A stretch of DNA of 64,000 bases from Clostridiaceae bacterium BRH_c20a. GTDB lineage: Bacteria > Bacillota > Peptococcia > Peptococcales > BICA1-8. Each line of letters begins with the position of its first letter. Position 1 is the first letter of the stretch. The notes beneath the pieces are model-generated. The model saw only the letters and a program-made list of their open reading frames with translations. It did no database searches and was not told where the DNA came from. The stretch is from positions 62,001-126,000 of the forward strand of contig LADT01000090.1 in NCBI GenBank assembly GCA_000961765.1, in the 5' to 3' direction. Shown in pieces: positions 9,213-18,689 of this stretch. A program made the translations under genes and the position numbers.

Positions 9213-9958
9213 ATAGACTAAAGACTTTTCTAAGCTATTTACGGGCTGCCTTGTTTTTGATTATTTTATGGCATATTGCTAGTTTATTGGCAGATAAGCC
9301 ATTTTTGCCCCCACCTTTTAAAGCAATTCGGGAGTTCTTTATATTATTTAGCCACGGTATTATTACCAGTCATTTTTTGATAAGTGCATATCGGGTGCTA
9401 GTAAGCATTATTATTGCCTTTGTGTTGGCAGTACCGTTAGGAATGCTTTTAGGGAGAAATAAGAAAATTGACAGCTTTTTTGCACCTATTATTTATATCT
9501 TATATCCCCTTCCTAAAGTGGTTTTTCTACCTATATTGGTGGTATTTTTAGGCCTAGGCAATACTCCTAAGGTTGTGTTAATTACCTTAGTAATTTTCTT
9601 TCAGCTTTTAGTTACCGTAAGAGATGCAGCCAAGGCTGTCCCTTATCAAAGCTTACAAGTAATGCGCTCCCTTAATTCTTCAAGCTTGCAAACATATCAG
9701 CATTTAATATGGCCCTATTGTTTACCCCATGTTTTTACTTCATTAAGAATTGCCCTAGGAACCGCAATAGCAGTATTATTTCTAGCTGAGACTTTTGCTT
9801 CTAAAAATGGGTTGGGCTATTTTATCCTCGATGCCATGGAGAAAAGGGAATTTGGTGAAATGTATGCGGCAATAATAGCCATGGGTTTATTAGGCCTTCT
9901 TCTCTATGAAACTTTAGATTTCGTGGAAAAGAAGCTGGTGAAATGGCAACAAATATAA
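9209..9958 (+). CDS. ABC transporter permease, NitT/TauT type
   Basis: This integral membrane protein of about 249 residues has the NitT/TauT permease architecture (six hydrophobic segments and an EAA-type loop near residue 160-180). The ATG at 9209 overlaps the ATPase stop by four bases, the usual translational coupling, so I prefer it to in-frame codons upstream (from 9170). Together with the two preceding genes it forms a complete importer. Confidence 0.88.
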   Translation: MNRLKTFLSYLRAALFLIILWHIASLLADKPFLPPPFKAIREFFILFSHGIITSHFLISAYRVLVSIIIAFVLAVPLGMLLGRNKKIDSFFAPIIYILYPLPKVVFLPILVVFLGLGNTPKVVLITLVIFFQLLVTVRDAAKAVPYQSLQVMRSLNSSSLQTYQHLIWPYCLPHVFTSLRIALGTAIAVLFLAETFASKNGLGYFILDAMEKREFGEMYAAIIAMGLLGLLLYETLDFVEKKLVKWQQI

Positions 9959-10034
9959 ATATTTTATGAAGGATTTTTTTAACAAATAGTGAATTATAAC
10001 TAAAAGTTGGTCATTTTGGAGTGGAGGGGTATCC

Positions 10035-10325
10035 GTGACTAATCTAACTGATAGGGAACTACTAGAACTTATTGCTCAGCAGGTGCAAAAAACTGATATT
10101 AGAATCGGTAGGCTTGAAGAGAATGTTGATAAGCTTGAACAGAGATTTGATAGGCTTGAAGAGAAAGGTGACAAGCTTGAACAGAAAGTTGAACTGATTG
10201 GAGAAAAGGTAGAAAAAAATCACCAAATGCTCACTACCGTAGTCGAAGAGTTTAAAACTTTTAAAGAGATAGCTAATGAGCATGAGTTTTCCATTCGTCA
10301 ATTAAAGCGGAAAATAGGTTCATAA
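10035..10325 (+). CDS. small coiled-coil protein of unknown function
   Basis: This 96-residue soluble protein starts at GTG behind GGAGTGGAGGGG. Residues 20-70 are heptad repeats (RLEENVDKLEQRF, RLEEKGDKLEQKV), which predict a parallel coiled coil. There is no signal peptide or enzymatic motif. A strong terminator follows immediately. Function is unknown. Similar short repeats in Clostridia resemble phage- or motility-type coiled coils, but nothing nearby supports that here. Confidence 0.65.
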   Translation: MTNLTDRELLELIAQQVQKTDIRIGRLEENVDKLEQRFDRLEEKGDKLEQKVELIGEKVEKNHQMLTTVVEEFKTFKEIANEHEFSIRQLKRKIGS

Positions 10326-10370
10326 CCATATAAAATAAAACTCCGCACGGAGTTTTATTTTATATGGTTT
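10324..10370. terminator. bidirectional terminator between coiled-coil gene and kamA
   Basis: A 21-bp perfect stem (AACCATATAAAATAAAACTCC... and its complement) with a small loop and T-rich flanks separates two convergent genes. Confidence 0.85.
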
Positions 10371-10386
10371 TCCCAATATATCTACC

Positions 10387-11652
10387 TTAAGTCTGAAAAT
10401 CCTTCCGTCTTCTATGGCGGCTATTACTTTTGGGTATCAGGCTCAACTTTTTCTCATTAAACAGTTTTTCTATACCTGTTTGCGGGATGTGCTCATATTC
10501 TTTGCAGAAAAGGCATTCTTGACATTCGGAGGAATCGTATACTGGTTCAGTATAGGCGCAGGTAATTCCTTCATAATTCCTTAAGATTACTTTGTCTTCA
10601 GATTGGGAAATTAGATATTGTGGTCCTACAGGGATTTTACCTCCACCTCCTGGTGCGTCAACTACATATGTTGGGACAGCATATCCCGAGGTATGACCCC
10701 TTAAAAGCTCGATAATTTGGATACCCTTACTGACCTTGGTCCTAAAGTGTTCGATACCGGCAGATAAGTCACATTGATAGAGGTAGTAAGGTCTGACCCG
10801 CATTTTAACTAATTCATGAACTAGTTTTTTAATTATATAAGGGCAGTCGTTAACGCCCTTTAAGAGTACAGTCTGGTTACCTAAGGGGACCCCTGCATCG
10901 GCTAGCCTGCTGCAGGCTTCTTTTGCTTCCGGTGTTATTTCATAGGGGTGATTAAAATGGGTATTTAGCCAAACTGGGTGATGTTCTTTTAAAATACTGC
11001 ATAAATCTTTAGTTATTCGTTGGGGAAGAACAACAGGTGTTCTTGAGCCAAAGCGAATAATTTCTACATGTTCTATTGCTCGGAGGCTGCTTAAAATATA
11101 CTCAATTGTTTCATCGTTTACTAGAAGGCTATCCCCGCCCGAGATTAAGACATCTCGTATCTGGGGGGTTTTTTTAATATAATTAATTGCTTTCTGCAAT
11201 TTCTTTTTAGGTAAAGTTTTATCAGTGGTACCAGCCATTCGCCTTCTGGTACAGTGGCGGCAGTACATAGAGCACTGGTCCGTAATAAGAAATAGTACTC
11301 GATCTGGGTATCTATGGGTTATCCCCTCAACAGGTGAATCCATTTGTTCATGCAGGGGATCCTCCATATCACATTTAGATTGTTCGATTTCAAATGCTAA
11401 TGGAATTGCCTGCTTTCTAACAGGTCCTTCGTGATTATCGGTTTCAATTAGGGTAGCATAATAAGGAGTAATTGCCATTTTTAAATTTTCCAGACAGTTT
11501 TTAATCCCATTCTCTTCTTCATTAGTTAAATCAAGGATCTGCTTTAACTGTTTTACAGTAGTAATCCTGTTGGTAAGCTGCCAGATCCAATCGGTCCACA
11601 GTGTTTCGGGGATATCTTTCCAAATAGGAATATCCCTATAGTTTCTTTGCAT
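10387..11652 (-). CDS. kamA: L-lysine 2,3-aminomutase (radical SAM, PLP-dependent)
   Basis: This 421-residue enzyme interconverts L-lysine and L-beta-lysine, using SAM, a [4Fe-4S] cluster and PLP. The cluster motif is CSMYCRHC, followed by the KamA-type RRRMAG segment. Both aspartates that hold the lysine side-chain amine in the characterised clostridial enzyme are kept (in YLYQCDLS and VVDAPGGGG). The related glutamate 2,3-aminomutase is reported to carry Lys and Asn there. The C-terminal Cys pair (CQECLFC) is also typical. ATG 11652 is preferred because AAAGGA lies nine bases upstream, whereas it abuts the first ATG (11661). The pyridoxal kinase gene is divergent. Confidence 0.88.
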   Translation of the reverse strand: MQRNYRDIPIWKDIPETLWTDWIWQLTNRITTVKQLKQILDLTNEEENGIKNCLENLKMAITPYYATLIETDNHEGPVRKQAIPLAFEIEQSKCDMEDPLHEQMDSPVEGITHRYPDRVLFLITDQCSMYCRHCTRRRMAGTTDKTLPKKKLQKAINYIKKTPQIRDVLISGGDSLLVNDETIEYILSSLRAIEHVEIIRFGSRTPVVLPQRITKDLCSILKEHHPVWLNTHFNHPYEITPEAKEACSRLADAGVPLGNQTVLLKGVNDCPYIIKKLVHELVKMRVRPYYLYQCDLSAGIEHFRTKVSKGIQIIELLRGHTSGYAVPTYVVDAPGGGGKIPVGPQYLISQSEDKVILRNYEGITCAYTEPVYDSSECQECLFCKEYEHIPQTGIEKLFNEKKLSLIPKSNSRHRRRKDFQT

Positions 11653-11786
11653 AATAATCATTCCTTTGTAAAATATTCAAAGGTAGTTTGCCTAAATAAT
11701 AGTGCTATTAAACATATGTAAGTAAACAATATGTTATAATTAGAGCAAAATGAAATAATTAACTTTCAGGGGGAAGGGAAGTAAAA

Positions 11787-12662
11787 ATGAAAAGACCAGT
11801 AACAAGGGTGGCGGCTATCCATGACCTTTCCGGCTTTGGCAGGTCCTCTTTGGCTGTTGTTATTCCCATATTATCAACAATGGGTGTTCAAGCCTGCCCC
11901 TTGCCTACAGCTGTTTTATCTACACATACCGGGGACTTTGAGGACTATAGTTTTGTGGATTTAACTGATTCGATGGAGGATTTTATAGGTCATTGGCGGA
12001 GGTTAAAAATAGAGTTTGACTGTATTTACAGTGGGTTTTTAGGCTCTTCAAGGCAGATTAAAATTATATCGAAATTTATTGATGATTTTTCTTTCAGTAG
12101 CCCATTAGTGGTGATTGACCCTGTGATGGGTGATGGAGGGCAATTATATGGCACTATGGATATGCTGATGGTGGAGGAAATGAGGAAGCTAATAAAAAAA
12201 GCGGATATTATTACGCCCAACTTTACTGAGGCAGCACTGCTTTTAGGTGAAAATTATGATCTTGAAATTAATGAAGAGATAATTAGAACTTGGCTGGTGG
12301 GACTTTCAGAGATGGGACCTAAAACAGTAATTATCACAAGTGTTCCAGAGCCAAAGGCCAGTAAAAACACTAGTGTAATTGCTTATAATCGGGAGGATGG
12401 ACATTTTTGGAAGGTAAGCTGTGTATATATTCCAGCTCAATATCCGGGCACTGGGGATGCTTTTACTAGTGTTATAGTAGGTAGTCTTCTTCAAGGGGAT
12501 AGCCTTCCTATAGCGCTAGATAGAGGAGTCCAGTTTATAACTGCCGCTATCCGTGCCAGTTATGGAAGCAATTATCCCGTGCGGGAAGGTGTACTTTTAG
12601 AGCGGGTTTTGGCTAATCTTAATTTGCCGGTTTTGAGCAGTACTTACGAGATTATGGAGTAA
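11787..12662 (+). CDS. pyridoxal/pyridoxamine kinase (PdxY/PdxK-like ribokinase fold)
   Basis: This 291-residue kinase phosphorylates B6 vitamers to give PLP or PMP. It shows the PdxK/PdxY N-terminus (AAIHDLSGFGRSSLAVVIPILS), the VIDPVMGDGGQLY motif around residues 112-124, TPNFTEAALLLG (substrate and ATP lobe), and the anion-hole catalytic motif PGTGDAF near residue 225. It is transcribed divergently from the PLP-dependent kamA. The start follows GGGGGAAGGG. Confidence 0.85.
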   Translation: MKRPVTRVAAIHDLSGFGRSSLAVVIPILSTMGVQACPLPTAVLSTHTGDFEDYSFVDLTDSMEDFIGHWRRLKIEFDCIYSGFLGSSRQIKIISKFIDDFSFSSPLVVIDPVMGDGGQLYGTMDMLMVEEMRKLIKKADIITPNFTEAALLLGENYDLEINEEIIRTWLVGLSEMGPKTVIITSVPEPKASKNTSVIAYNREDGHFWKVSCVYIPAQYPGTGDAFTSVIVGSLLQGDSLPIALDRGVQFITAAIRASYGSNYPVREGVLLERVLANLNLPVLSSTYEIME

Positions 12663-12743
12663 AGAATTAAACAGCCACAGATGGACACAGATAAACACGG
12701 ATAAGGACTATATAAACAAAACCTATTGAATCTTAACTTGCGT

Positions 12744-13505
12744 TTAAAGGTTATATATTTCTTTGAACTCTTTTACAACCTCAGCACTTCTATTTGATAC
12801 CTGGGGTATAGAATAACCGATATAGATAGGTGAAGTTATGAACCGGGGTATGATTTTAGCTATTATTCTATTGTCAAATTCATAAAAGAACAGATTATAG
12901 CTGTCACAGTTTTTATTAAAATTATTTAATACGTAGTGTACAGTTAATTGAATAAAATCTGCCATTTGTTCTACCTTTGTTAAAGCACTAAGAATAATAT
13001 TAAATTCAAAAAAGCCAACTCGAGGTTTAGTAGAAATATTAAGCTCTACTTGATTTTTTTTAGAAATAACCAAACCCTCGAAATAGTCCTTTTTAAAATT
13101 ATCACGGTAATTAATTTTTTTGAGGCCGACAATCTGCATGTGGGGGTGGAAGATTGTTCCACCAGATTTGGGCCCGTGGTTTTTAAAAAAGATAACTGAT
13201 TGATATTCTCCACTCTTCTCCATCTCTAGCCATTTATTGATACCGAAAGACAGGACATTATATAAATGCTCCTTCGGGTAAGTAGAAAGGTCCCCTGCAC
13301 AGCTCTCTGTTTCAATTAATACAGTTTGAAATGTATCTTGTAAAACAGGATACTTATTTTTCACAAGAATAATAGAACCTTTTTCGGCTAAAATATCCTT
13401 GAGATTTTGCCGGTCACAAAAGGGACATTCGGTATCCTTGTTGACTATACTTTCAGGCTTTTGCTGCCCAATACGGGTATTAAAATGGAGATAGACAGAG
13501 GACAT
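12744..13505 (-). CDS. HIT-like / galactose-1-phosphate uridylyltransferase-fold protein (DUF4931 type)
   Basis: This protein of about 253 residues carries CPFCDR near residue 27 (zinc-type Cys pair) and a histidine-triad-like HPHMQI motif at about residue 135, preceded by FFKNHGPKSGGTIFHPH. That combination is typical of the GalT/DUF4931 branch of the HIT superfamily, which handles nucleotide or phosphate transfer. Substrate is unknown. The ATG at 13505 is preferred over the TTG at 13523 because GGGGGTG (13514-13520) sits at the right spacing. It converges with the pyridoxal kinase gene. Confidence 0.7.
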   Translation of the reverse strand: MSSVYLHFNTRIGQQKPESIVNKDTECPFCDRQNLKDILAEKGSIILVKNKYPVLQDTFQTVLIETESCAGDLSTYPKEHLYNVLSFGINKWLEMEKSGEYQSVIFFKNHGPKSGGTIFHPHMQIVGLKKINYRDNFKKDYFEGLVISKKNQVELNISTKPRVGFFEFNIILSALTKVEQMADFIQLTVHYVLNNFNKNCDSYNLFFYEFDNRIIAKIIPRFITSPIYIGYSIPQVSNRSAEVVKEFKEIYNL

Positions 13506-13723
13506 CTTTTTAGGCACCCCCAATATTTTTTGATAATAATCCGATGATTAACAGCTAATTCCCCAATGAGAATGGGAGTCTCCTTTATAATTTTACCTGC
13601 AAAAGAAAATAAATGCTATAAATACAATACAATTTAACTCTATTTTTATTGAACATAGTTAAAAAACTTGCTATATTGATATTAAACAGACAAGCCAGAT
13701 GATACTAGAAAGGAGTTTTGGTT

Positions 13724-13810
13724 ATGGGAAAAGAGAAAGAAAAACCTAAAAAGGAAGAAAAGAAAAAGCCAAATACTGATAAGACCAAAAAGGAAAAGAA
13801 ATCCTATTAA
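13724..13810 (+). CDS. 28-residue lysine/glutamate-rich peptide
   Basis: The ATG at 13724 follows AAAGGAG at about eight bases and the frame ends in TAA after 28 codons. The product is almost wholly Lys, Glu and Pro (starts MGKEKEKPKKEEKKK) and ends KSY. It is flanked by its own upstream gap and an intrinsic terminator at 13836-13861, so it has the structure of an independent gene. Function is unknown. Confidence 0.55.
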   Translation: MGKEKEKPKKEEKKKPNTDKTKKEKKSY

Positions 13811-13835
13811 TAATTGTTTACTATAAAGATGTACC

Positions 13836-13861
13836 GGGGGCCATAAAGGCTCCTTTTTTTA
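13836..13861 (+). terminator. intrinsic terminator after the 28-residue peptide gene
   Basis: A GGGGCC...GGCTCC stem (one G-T pair) with an ATAAA loop is followed by seven T. Confidence 0.75.
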
Positions 13862-13950
13862 TGAACGAGCAGTTAACTATTAAAAGGAATTATTAATTTA
13901 AAAGAGAATATGTACAGTTCAATATTTTCTAAATAGACTTGGGGGATAAC

Positions 13951-15456
13951 ATGAGGAAAATAACTTTAATAGCTGCTATTTTAATGCTTACTTTATTATT
14001 AAGTAATTCTATTGCAGCCCAAGGATTAACAAAAGACTACCACTTTCAGGATATTAATTTTTCGCTGCCGTTAGATTATCAGGAAGAAAAAACTAAATAT
14101 CGGGATATCAGTGCTTCTTTTATCAGTCCTGATACAAATCTAAAAGTTTTTATTGAGCCTTTAAAAAATAATGTTACCGCCCAGTCCTATATTAATTATG
14201 GTAACTGGCAGCTGGATTTAGGTAAAGCCGGCTTTAAAATTGTTGAAAAAAATACCTTAGTAATAAACGGGTATAATGTTATTGATATAGCATATTATCG
14301 CCCTCTTATCACAACACTAAATAATGACCAAAATTTTTATCGGGAAGTTCATGTAATTGATCAAAATGAACAAAGGGCAATTACCTTTTGGGCCAAAACT
14401 GTTGGAGCTAATTACTCAAAATTAAAAAATGAACTTTATGATACAGTAAAGAGTATTTCTAAGGCTAATTTTAAAAAAAATGACTTTTTTTCTTCCTTTA
14501 CAATTAAGAGTCAGCCCATAAAATATGAAGGTGCAAAGCTAAAAATGGAAATCCCAGTAAATAAGCTGCTTTGGGGCAGGTTTTATCCGGGGGTTCCTTT
14601 TGATGCCCAGTTGTATCAGCAAATGATAGAAAATGAACAGTATTTAGAGCATAAATTTGAATTTATAATGACCTATAAGATGTTTCCCGTTGAAGAACCT
14701 TTCCCTTCGGCTGCTATACAAAGGGTATATGATGAGGGTCGGGTACTTATGCTTACCCTCCAGCCTTTTACTCCTGACTTAAATTGGATTGCTATTCCAG
14801 AAATTGCCGCAGGCAAATACGATGCCAAAATAAAGGAATGGGCACAAGATTTAAAGAGTATAAATGAACCAGTTTTTGTTCGTCCCCTTAATGAAATGAA
14901 TGGTGACTGGGACCCCTGGTGTGCTTGGTTTTTTGGCAAGGACACCGATCTATATATAAAGGCATGGCGGCATATGGTTGATCTTTTCCGGGAAGTTGGC
15001 GCAGATAATGTCCTATTCGTTTGGAATCCCCATGATCGTTCTTATCCCGATTTTCAATGGAATAACTCTCATTTATACTACCCTGGTGATGAGTATGTGG
15101 ATTGGGTAGGATTGACGGGCTATAATAATGGGACAAGCCACCCTGGTGATGTCTGGCGGGAGTTTGATGAAATTTATCAGCCCCTTTATATTGATTATTT
15201 AAAACGTTATCATAATAAGCCTTTTATGATTACTGAGTTTAGCAGTAATGAAATAGGTGGTGACAAGGCCGCCTGGATTACGAAAGGCATGGCTTCTCTT
15301 GCTCAGGAGTATCCAAATATAAAAATTGCAACCTGGTTTGATGGCCGAGATAAGCTATGGCAGTATCAATTAAAGTCTTCCGAAGCCGCATTAGAGGGCT
15401 TTAAGAACGGGTTGAAAAATGAAGCTTTTATAAAAGGGGCAGTGAATAATAAATAG
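13951..15456 (+). CDS. secreted GH26-type glycoside hydrolase with an N-terminal lipoprotein-like domain
   Basis: This exported protein of about 501 residues starts at the ATG at 13951, directly behind GGGGGAT. A signal peptide covers roughly residues 1-24. Residues 25-180 form a separate beta domain reminiscent of PsbP/DcrB-like modules. Residues 190-500 are a (beta/alpha)8 domain with RPLNEMNGDW (likely acid/base Glu) and MITEFSS (likely nucleophile Glu), the two landmark motifs of family GH26 mannanases and related beta-glycanases. Actual polysaccharide specificity is not visible. It stands alone, with no sugar transporter next to it. Confidence 0.8.
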   Translation: MRKITLIAAILMLTLLLSNSIAAQGLTKDYHFQDINFSLPLDYQEEKTKYRDISASFISPDTNLKVFIEPLKNNVTAQSYINYGNWQLDLGKAGFKIVEKNTLVINGYNVIDIAYYRPLITTLNNDQNFYREVHVIDQNEQRAITFWAKTVGANYSKLKNELYDTVKSISKANFKKNDFFSSFTIKSQPIKYEGAKLKMEIPVNKLLWGRFYPGVPFDAQLYQQMIENEQYLEHKFEFIMTYKMFPVEEPFPSAAIQRVYDEGRVLMLTLQPFTPDLNWIAIPEIAAGKYDAKIKEWAQDLKSINEPVFVRPLNEMNGDWDPWCAWFFGKDTDLYIKAWRHMVDLFREVGADNVLFVWNPHDRSYPDFQWNNSHLYYPGDEYVDWVGLTGYNNGTSHPGDVWREFDEIYQPLYIDYLKRYHNKPFMITEFSSNEIGGDKAAWITKGMASLAQEYPNIKIATWFDGRDKLWQYQLKSSEAALEGFKNGLKNEAFIKGAVNNK

Positions 15457-15943
15457 TGCTACGGTGCTACAGTGCTACAGTTCTACAGGAAAGGATAATA
15501 GACTATTGGTGACTGGTGACTGGTGACTGGTGACTAGGAAAGGCGTGTGACCATGCATGTTTAGCTTTCTTGACATTGCCATCGTGCTACCGTGCCGCCG
15601 AATAGATTTATGGGTTAAGATATTGGAATTCATCAACTATTAACTAGTACTGAGGCGATAGTTAATAAGCGAAAGGCGTTGGCTATTTTATGAGAGACGA
15701 ATTGACGTGTAGACGAATCAACGAATAGACCAATTCTGTAGAACTGTAGGTTCTGTAGCACTGTAGCACTGACATGCAGATTATCCCGTAAGCAAATTTG
15801 ACTTTGCCTCTAATCCGTGGTAGAATATTTTTTGTTTCACCCTTCATTTAACTAGATTGAAGACTATTTGGAAAACATTTATTATAGTCAAGAGAAGGGT
15901 TTTATGTTACTATTAAACATGTGCTTAAAAAACAAGCTAACAT
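15457..15943. repeat. gene-free spacer filled with short-word repeats
   Basis: GCTACAGT-type octamers occupy 15459-15487 and 15736-15770 (the second in the CTGTAGCA orientation). A 7-bp satellite GTGACTG is repeated four times at about 15510-15537. Between them are AT-rich stretches without a supportable ORF. The spacer precedes the tRNA gene. Confidence 0.8.
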
Positions 15944-16036
15944 GGAGAGATGACCGAGGGGCCGAAGGTGCACGACTGGAAATCGTGTGTACGGGTAATC
16001 CCTGTACCGAGGGTTCAAATCCCTCTCTCTCCGCCA
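15944..16036 (+). tRNA. tRNA-Ser (anticodon GGA)
   Basis: The acceptor stem GGAGAGA (15944-15950) pairs with TCTCTCC (16026-16032), followed by G and an encoded CCA. The anticodon stem CACGA/TCGTG closes the loop CTGGAAA with GGA at 15978-15980. A long variable arm (TGTACGGGTAATCCCTGTACC) and GGTTCAAAT in the T loop confirm the class II serine type. Length is 93 nt. Confidence 0.97.
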
Positions 16037-16145
16037 TTTCATGTAGGGAATGGTCTTGACCGTTCCACCAAAAGAGAAGGCAGGGAACAGGAGTGATTTC
16101 TGTAGTTACTGTCTTTTTTAGTCTAAAACACAATGATTTTGTCAG

Positions 16146-16418
16146 TCTTGGTCGTGCTAGATGGGGAGGTAGCGGCGCCTTGTAACCCGCAATCCGCTAT
16201 AGCGGGATCGAAGCCTAACAGAGGGCTAGCTTTGTGGGGTCTGCCTAGGGCAAGTAGTGAGGAAGATCGGGTCCTACGCAACATAAACTTATGAACCCCG
16301 TCAGATCCGGAAGGAAGCAGCGGTAAGTAAGCCCTGTGTGTGCCGTAGGTAAGCCTGGTATGAGCCAACTACCTTAGTAACGCTCGGAAGGTTTAGTTCG
16401 AAGTTAGGTGCACGGCCT
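16146..16418 (+). ncRNA. ffs: signal recognition particle RNA (large, Alu-containing bacterial type)
   Basis: The diagnostic helix 8 sequence GTCAGATCCGGAAGGAAGCA is at 16303-16322. The 5' part (GTGCTAGATGGGGAGGTAGC) and the 3' end (GTGCACGG) match the Bacillus-type scRNA of about 270 nt with an Alu domain. It lies just upstream of dnaX, the same relative position as in Bacillus subtilis. Ends are estimated by alignment from memory. Confidence 0.93.
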
Positions 16419-16749
16419 TTAATTTTATAAAACGGCTCTGCCGTTTGTAGCTACAGTGTCACAGTGCTACAGTTCTACAGCTTAATATTTTTTTAAAAAG
16501 CCAGCATTTTTGCTGGTTTTTTGGATTACAAAAAACTCTCGAGAACTCAACCTTAATGTTGTATTGAGTACTGAGAACGAATATTTCTCTGTCTTTTCTG
16601 TAGCACGGTAGAACTGTAGCACTGTAGCACTGCTATCTTGATATAGCTCATAAGCTTTCACTTTATTCTGCTTAGTATTTATGGTATTGTAAAGTAGAAA
16701 ACGCAATATGAAGTAACTTCGCTGAGATAAATGAATGGAGAAGGAAATG
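16419..16749. repeat. SRP RNA-dnaX spacer with octamer repeats
   Basis: CTACAGTG/GCTACAGT words occur at 16449-16480 and the reverse form (GTAGCACGGTAGAACTGTAGCACTG) at 16602-16632. Another repeat word (GATATAGCTCATAAGC) follows. Apart from the hairpin at 16495-16522, I see no gene. Confidence 0.75.
16495..16522 (+). terminator. intrinsic terminator downstream of the SRP RNA
   Basis: AAAAGCCAGCA and TGCTGGTTTT form an 11-bp stem with a TTTT loop, followed by T-rich sequence. Confidence 0.8.
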
Positions 16750-18339
16750 ATGTCCTATACTGCATTATATCGTGCTTTTCGGCCGCAAAGGTTTTTAGAG
16801 GTCGTAGGGCAGGAACATATTAGTAAAACACTTAAAAATGCTTTAATTCATAACAGGGTAGCTCATGCGTACCTTTTTTGTGGTCCCAGGGGGACAGGAA
16901 AAACAAGCTCCGCTAAGATTTTAGCCAAGGCTGTTAACTGTTTAAATCTCGCTCTAGGAGAACCCTGTAATGAATGTACGAACTGCCTAGCAATAAATGC
17001 TGGTAATTTCTTGGATGTATTGGAAATTGACGCCGCTTCTAACAGGGGTATTGATGAAATACGGGATATTAGAGATAAGGTGAAATTTGCTCCATCCCAG
17101 GGGAAATCTAAGGTATATATTATTGATGAAGTACATATGCTCACTTCTGAGGCTTTCAATGCTCTTTTGAAAACATTAGAGGAGCCACCAAGTCATGTTT
17201 TATTCATCCTGGCTACTACAGAACCTCAAAAAATACCTTTAACCATTCTTTCCCGCTGTCAACGTTTTGATTATCGTAAAATAAGCACAAATGAAATAAA
17301 GGGACATCTATTAAGTATTATCAGCCAAGAAGGAATCAATGTTTCGGAGGGAGCTTTAAATACTATTGCTCGTAAAGCAGCGGGTGGGATGCGGGATGCC
17401 ATTAGTGTCCTAGATCAATGTATAGCATTTGCTGGTGATACTATTGAAAGTGAAGATGTGGAAAAGGTTTTAGGTACTCTTGGAGAAGAACAAATCCTGA
17501 AAATTAGTGATGCCATTGTTCAAGGTGATATCGGGACGGTAATTTTTTTATTAAATGAATATTTACAGTCTGGTAAGGACATCAAACAGGTAGCTAGAGA
17601 TTTGATAGAGTTTTTCCGGCAAATAATGCTCATAAAGCTTTCTATTAGTGGGGAGATAATTACTATTAACGGGGAAATATTACCCTTAGTTAAGGAACAG
17701 GGGGCAAATTTATCTATCCCCTTTTTAGGACAGTTGGTCCTTAAACTAAATGAAGTAGAGCGGGAAATGCGTTGGACCAGCCAGCCTCAAGTTTTATTAG
17801 AGGCAGGATTAGTCGAAGTTATTTTGCAGGGCCATCCTTTAAAGGCTGCAGAAAAGCCGATTCTGACCCAAGCTAAAGTTGTTAATAGTAGTATAAAAAA
17901 CGAACAAAAGCTACAGATCCGTGAAGAAAATTTTCAAGAGTGCAAAGAAAAAACAGTTGAAATGAAAAATACTAAAGTGGGGAATCCGGCGAGCTTTTTA
18001 GAGATAAAAAGGCAATGGCCTGATATTTTAGAAAAAATAAAGCAGATTAAAGTTACCACCCATGCATTTTTAGTAGCAGGAGAACCAACAGGGATAGATG
18101 ATAAAGGGTCTTTAGTTCTTAGCTTTAAAGAGAGCCATAAGTTCCATAAAGAAAGGATTCTGCAGACGGAAAACAGGCAACTGATAGAAACTGTGGTAAA
18201 TGAGCATTTAAACATAAATATCAATTTAACCTGCATTTTAGAGGGACAGGACAACACCAATGTAAATTCCCAGGAGGGCTCGGCCTTTGATAAGGCGTTA
18301 GAGTTTTTTGGGGGAAATATAGTTGAAATTAAAGAATAA
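16750..18339 (+). CDS. dnaX: DNA polymerase III subunits gamma/tau
   Basis: This 529-residue AAA+ clamp-loader ATPase opens the block shared with Bacillus. It has [15 protein letters not shown] at the N-terminus, Walker [10 protein letters not shown] near residue 44, a four-Cys zinc site (C..CNECTNC), Walker [11 protein letters not shown] and sensor motifs. The C-terminal region (after about residue 370) is the variable tau part. The ATG at 16750 gives the family-typical start and lies nine bases after GGAG (16737-16740). Confidence 0.95.
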   Translation: MSYTALYRAFRPQRFLEVVGQEHISKTLKNALIHNRVAHAYLFCGPRGTGKTSSAKILAKAVNCLNLALGEPCNECTNCLAINAGNFLDVLEIDAASNRGIDEIRDIRDKVKFAPSQGKSKVYIIDEVHMLTSEAFNALLKTLEEPPSHVLFILATTEPQKIPLTILSRCQRFDYRKISTNEIKGHLLSIISQEGINVSEGALNTIARKAAGGMRDAISVLDQCIAFAGDTIESEDVEKVLGTLGEEQILKISDAIVQGDIGTVIFLLNEYLQSGKDIKQVARDLIEFFRQIMLIKLSISGEIITINGEILPLVKEQGANLSIPFLGQLVLKLNEVEREMRWTSQPQVLLEAGLVEVILQGHPLKAAEKPILTQAKVVNSSIKNEQKLQIREENFQECKEKTVEMKNTKVGNPASFLEIKRQWPDILEKIKQIKVTTHAFLVAGEPTGIDDKGSLVLSFKESHKFHKERILQTENRQLIETVVNEHLNININLTCILEGQDNTNVNSQEGSAFDKALEFFGGNIVEIKE

Positions 18340-18355
18340 TAGGGAGGTTTTTGTT

Positions 18356-18688
18356 ATGGGTTTTGGTGGTGGAAATATGAATAAGATGATGAAGCAGGTG
18401 CAGCAAATGCAGGCTAAAATGGCTAAGCTGCAGGAGGAATTGGAACAGAAAACAGTTGAAGCTACTGCAGGTGGCGGTGTGGTGAGAGTTGTAGCGAATG
18501 GTAAAAATGAGATAGTAGAAATTGAAATTAAGCCAGAGGTATTAGATCCTGATGATGCTGAAATGGTACAGGACTTGGTATTGGCTGCATGTAATGAGGC
18601 CTTAAGAAAGGCCCAAGAAATGGTTTCGGAGGAAATGGGTAAAATAACAGGGGGGTTAAAGCTTCCTGGCATGCCGGGACTATTCTAA
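18356..18688 (+). CDS. ebfC: YbaB/EbfC family nucleoid-associated DNA-binding protein
   Basis: This 110-residue protein is Met- and Gln-rich at the start ([22 protein letters not shown]), the typical helical dimer arm, followed by the [22 protein letters not shown] beta sheet. It is homologous to yaaK, between dnaX and recR as in other Firmicutes. The ATG at 18356 follows AGGGAGG. The stop is one base from the recR start. Confidence 0.95.
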   Translation: MGFGGGNMNKMMKQVQQMQAKMAKLQEELEQKTVEATAGGGVVRVVANGKNEIVEIEIKPEVLDPDDAEMVQDLVLAACNEALRKAQEMVSEEMGKITGGLKLPGMPGLF

Positions 18689-18689
18689 A

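Noticed and set aside
10387-11652. Glutamate 2,3-aminomutase rather than lysine 2,3-aminomutase
   Set aside because: Both aspartates that bind the lysine side chain are present (YQCDLS and VVDAPGG), whereas the glutamate enzyme is reported to carry Lys and Asn there.
15868-16368. Short ORFs over the tRNA and SRP RNA genes
   Set aside because: They overlap structured RNA genes on both strands and have no ribosome-binding sites.
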